This document shows, piece by piece, positions 6,122-6,332 of a stretch of 6,332 nt of DNA. Each line of letters opens with the position of its first letter. The first letter of the stretch is position 1. The notes under the pieces are model-generated. The model saw only the letters and a list, made by a program, of their open reading frames with translations, did not search any database and was not told where the DNA came from. A program made the position numbers and the translations under genes. Source of the stretch: Clostridiales bacterium (GTDB taxonomy: Bacteria > Bacillota > Clostridia > Oscillospirales > Ruminococcaceae); NCBI GenBank assembly GCA_012523875.1, contig JAAYSW010000154.1:1-6332 (forward strand), written 5' to 3'.

Positions 6122-6147
6122 ATATGAATAAGAATAATATTGCTCAA
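6117..6147 (-). promoter_or_regulatory. Candidate promoter of the minus-strand kinase
   Basis: Read on the minus strand, TTGAGC (complement of 6142-6147) is followed after 19 nt by a perfect TATAAT (complement of 6117-6122). Transcription would start near 6110, about 50 nt before the TTG start. A second -10-like CATAAT (complement of 6106-6111) sits one repeat unit downstream. The spacer is longer than ideal and the region is very AT-rich, so support is moderate. Confidence 0.4.
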
Positions 6148-6165
6148 ATACTACCTAAATACTAC
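6146..6165. repeat. Tandem direct repeat AAATACTAC with 11-bp period
   Basis: AAATACTAC at 6146-6154 and 6157-6165 are identical 9-mers separated by CT. They abut the predicted -35 of the minus-strand kinase and lie about 120 bp upstream of the divergent gene at 6283. An 11-bp spacing puts both copies on one face of the helix. Confidence 0.6.
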
Positions 6166-6183
6166 TAAAAAGAGGAATTTATT

Positions 6184-6205
6184 GTTAAGGTTATATGTGT
6201 TAAGG
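6184..6205. repeat. Direct repeat GTTAAGG with 15-bp period
   Basis: GTTAAGG occurs at 6184-6190 and 6199-6205. The second copy ends 9 bp before the -10-like TATTAT of the rightward gene, covering the place where a -35 would be. It is compatible with an activator site at a promoter lacking a good -35, but this is inference. Confidence 0.5.
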
Positions 6206-6211
6206 CAATTA

Positions 6212-6220
6212 TGTTATTAT
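6212..6220 (+). promoter_or_regulatory. Candidate extended -10 for the rightward partial gene
   Basis: TGTTATTAT combines a TGn element with a TATTAT -10 at 6215-6220. No good -35 is found 16-18 nt upstream. The predicted start near 6227 gives a leader of about 55 nt before the ATG at 6283. Confidence 0.4.
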
Positions 6221-6282
6221 AGATCCTAGTAAAATTAATAAGTTATTTTATTTATTTTTTTGATATTTTTGAGGGGTAGTGT

Positions 6283-6332
6283 ATGTTAAATATTTTAGAA
6301 GAAGCTAATAGGTGTATCCAGTGTAAAAAACC
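6283..6332 (+). CDS. N-terminus of a probable GltD/PreT-like NAD(P)H oxidoreductase (3' end outside window)
   Basis: Sixteen full codons and part of a Pro codon are present: MLNILEEANRCIQCKK, then P. The E-A-x-R-C-x-x-C-K-x-P pattern matches the start of the N-terminal iron-sulfur domain (Fer4_20, dihydropyrimidine dehydrogenase domain II type). That domain is found in the small subunit of glutamate synthase, PreT, and related GltA-type flavin oxidoreductases of anaerobes. C11 and C14 would be the first cluster ligands. GAGGGG at 6271-6276 lies 6 nt before the ATG. It is divergent from the minus-strand kinase and has no obvious tie to uronate metabolism. The exact subfamily cannot be told from 17 residues. 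Confidence 0.65.
   Translation, partial: MLNILEEANRCIQCKK

Noticed and set aside
6182..6229. Fifteen-codon leader-type ORF (TTG start, AGAGG at 6171-6175) ahead of the partial oxidoreductase gene
   Set aside because: The predicted transcription start near 6227 lies at its end, so it would not be transcribed. The peptide shows no attenuator-like run of one amino acid, and short frames like this arise by chance.
1..6332. Mobile element, CRISPR array, tRNA/rRNA gene, phage or defence system
   Set aside because: I see no transposase, integrase, long terminal inverted repeats, regular repeat-spacer array, or RNA-gene signature. The coding content is accounted for by known metabolic families, so no novel system is claimed.

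Overview
The window is a piece of an AT-rich bacterial chromosome. The low-GC composition, strong GGAGG-type ribosome binding sites, frequent TTG and GTG starts and the gene set all suggest a Bacillota organism, probably a fermentative clostridium or relative. This is inferred by eye, and I cannot name a genus.

Layout: (1) Positions 1-122 hold the last 39 codons of a translation initiation factor IF-1 gene, closed by a strong hairpin terminator at 176-227. (2) Positions 228-402 are a regulatory region with two promoter-like sequences, a candidate GntR/FadR-type operator and phased TTATG repeats. (3) Positions 403-4887 hold four co-directional genes that read as one hexuronate catabolic operon: uxuB (fructuronate reductase), uxuA (mannonate dehydratase), eda (KDPG aldolase) and kdgK (KDG kinase). 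(4) A long hairpin at 4905-4955 lies between convergent genes. (5) Positions 4968-6056 on the minus strand hold a second PfkB-family kinase of the KDG-kinase type. (6) Positions 6057-6282 are a divergent control region with three separate pairs of short direct repeats. (7) From 6283 to the edge runs the start of a gene whose N-terminus looks like the iron-sulfur domain of GltD/PreT-type NAD(P)H oxidoreductases.

The four operon enzymes form a linear route: D-fructuronate -> D-mannonate -> 2-keto-3-deoxygluconate (KDG) -> KDPG -> pyruvate + glyceraldehyde-3-phosphate. This is the lower glucuronate branch of the Ashwell pathway, feeding the Entner-Doudoroff aldolase. The window contains no uronate isomerase (UxaC), transporter, glycosidase or recognisable regulator, so the upper steps must be encoded elsewhere. 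The second kinase, in a separate unit, suggests that KDG is also made by another route, or that the paralog has a different substrate.

I see no evidence for a new defence, mobile or otherwise undescribed system. The coding content is recognisable carbohydrate metabolism. The points most worth following are in the control regions, the kinase duplication and the isolated infA.
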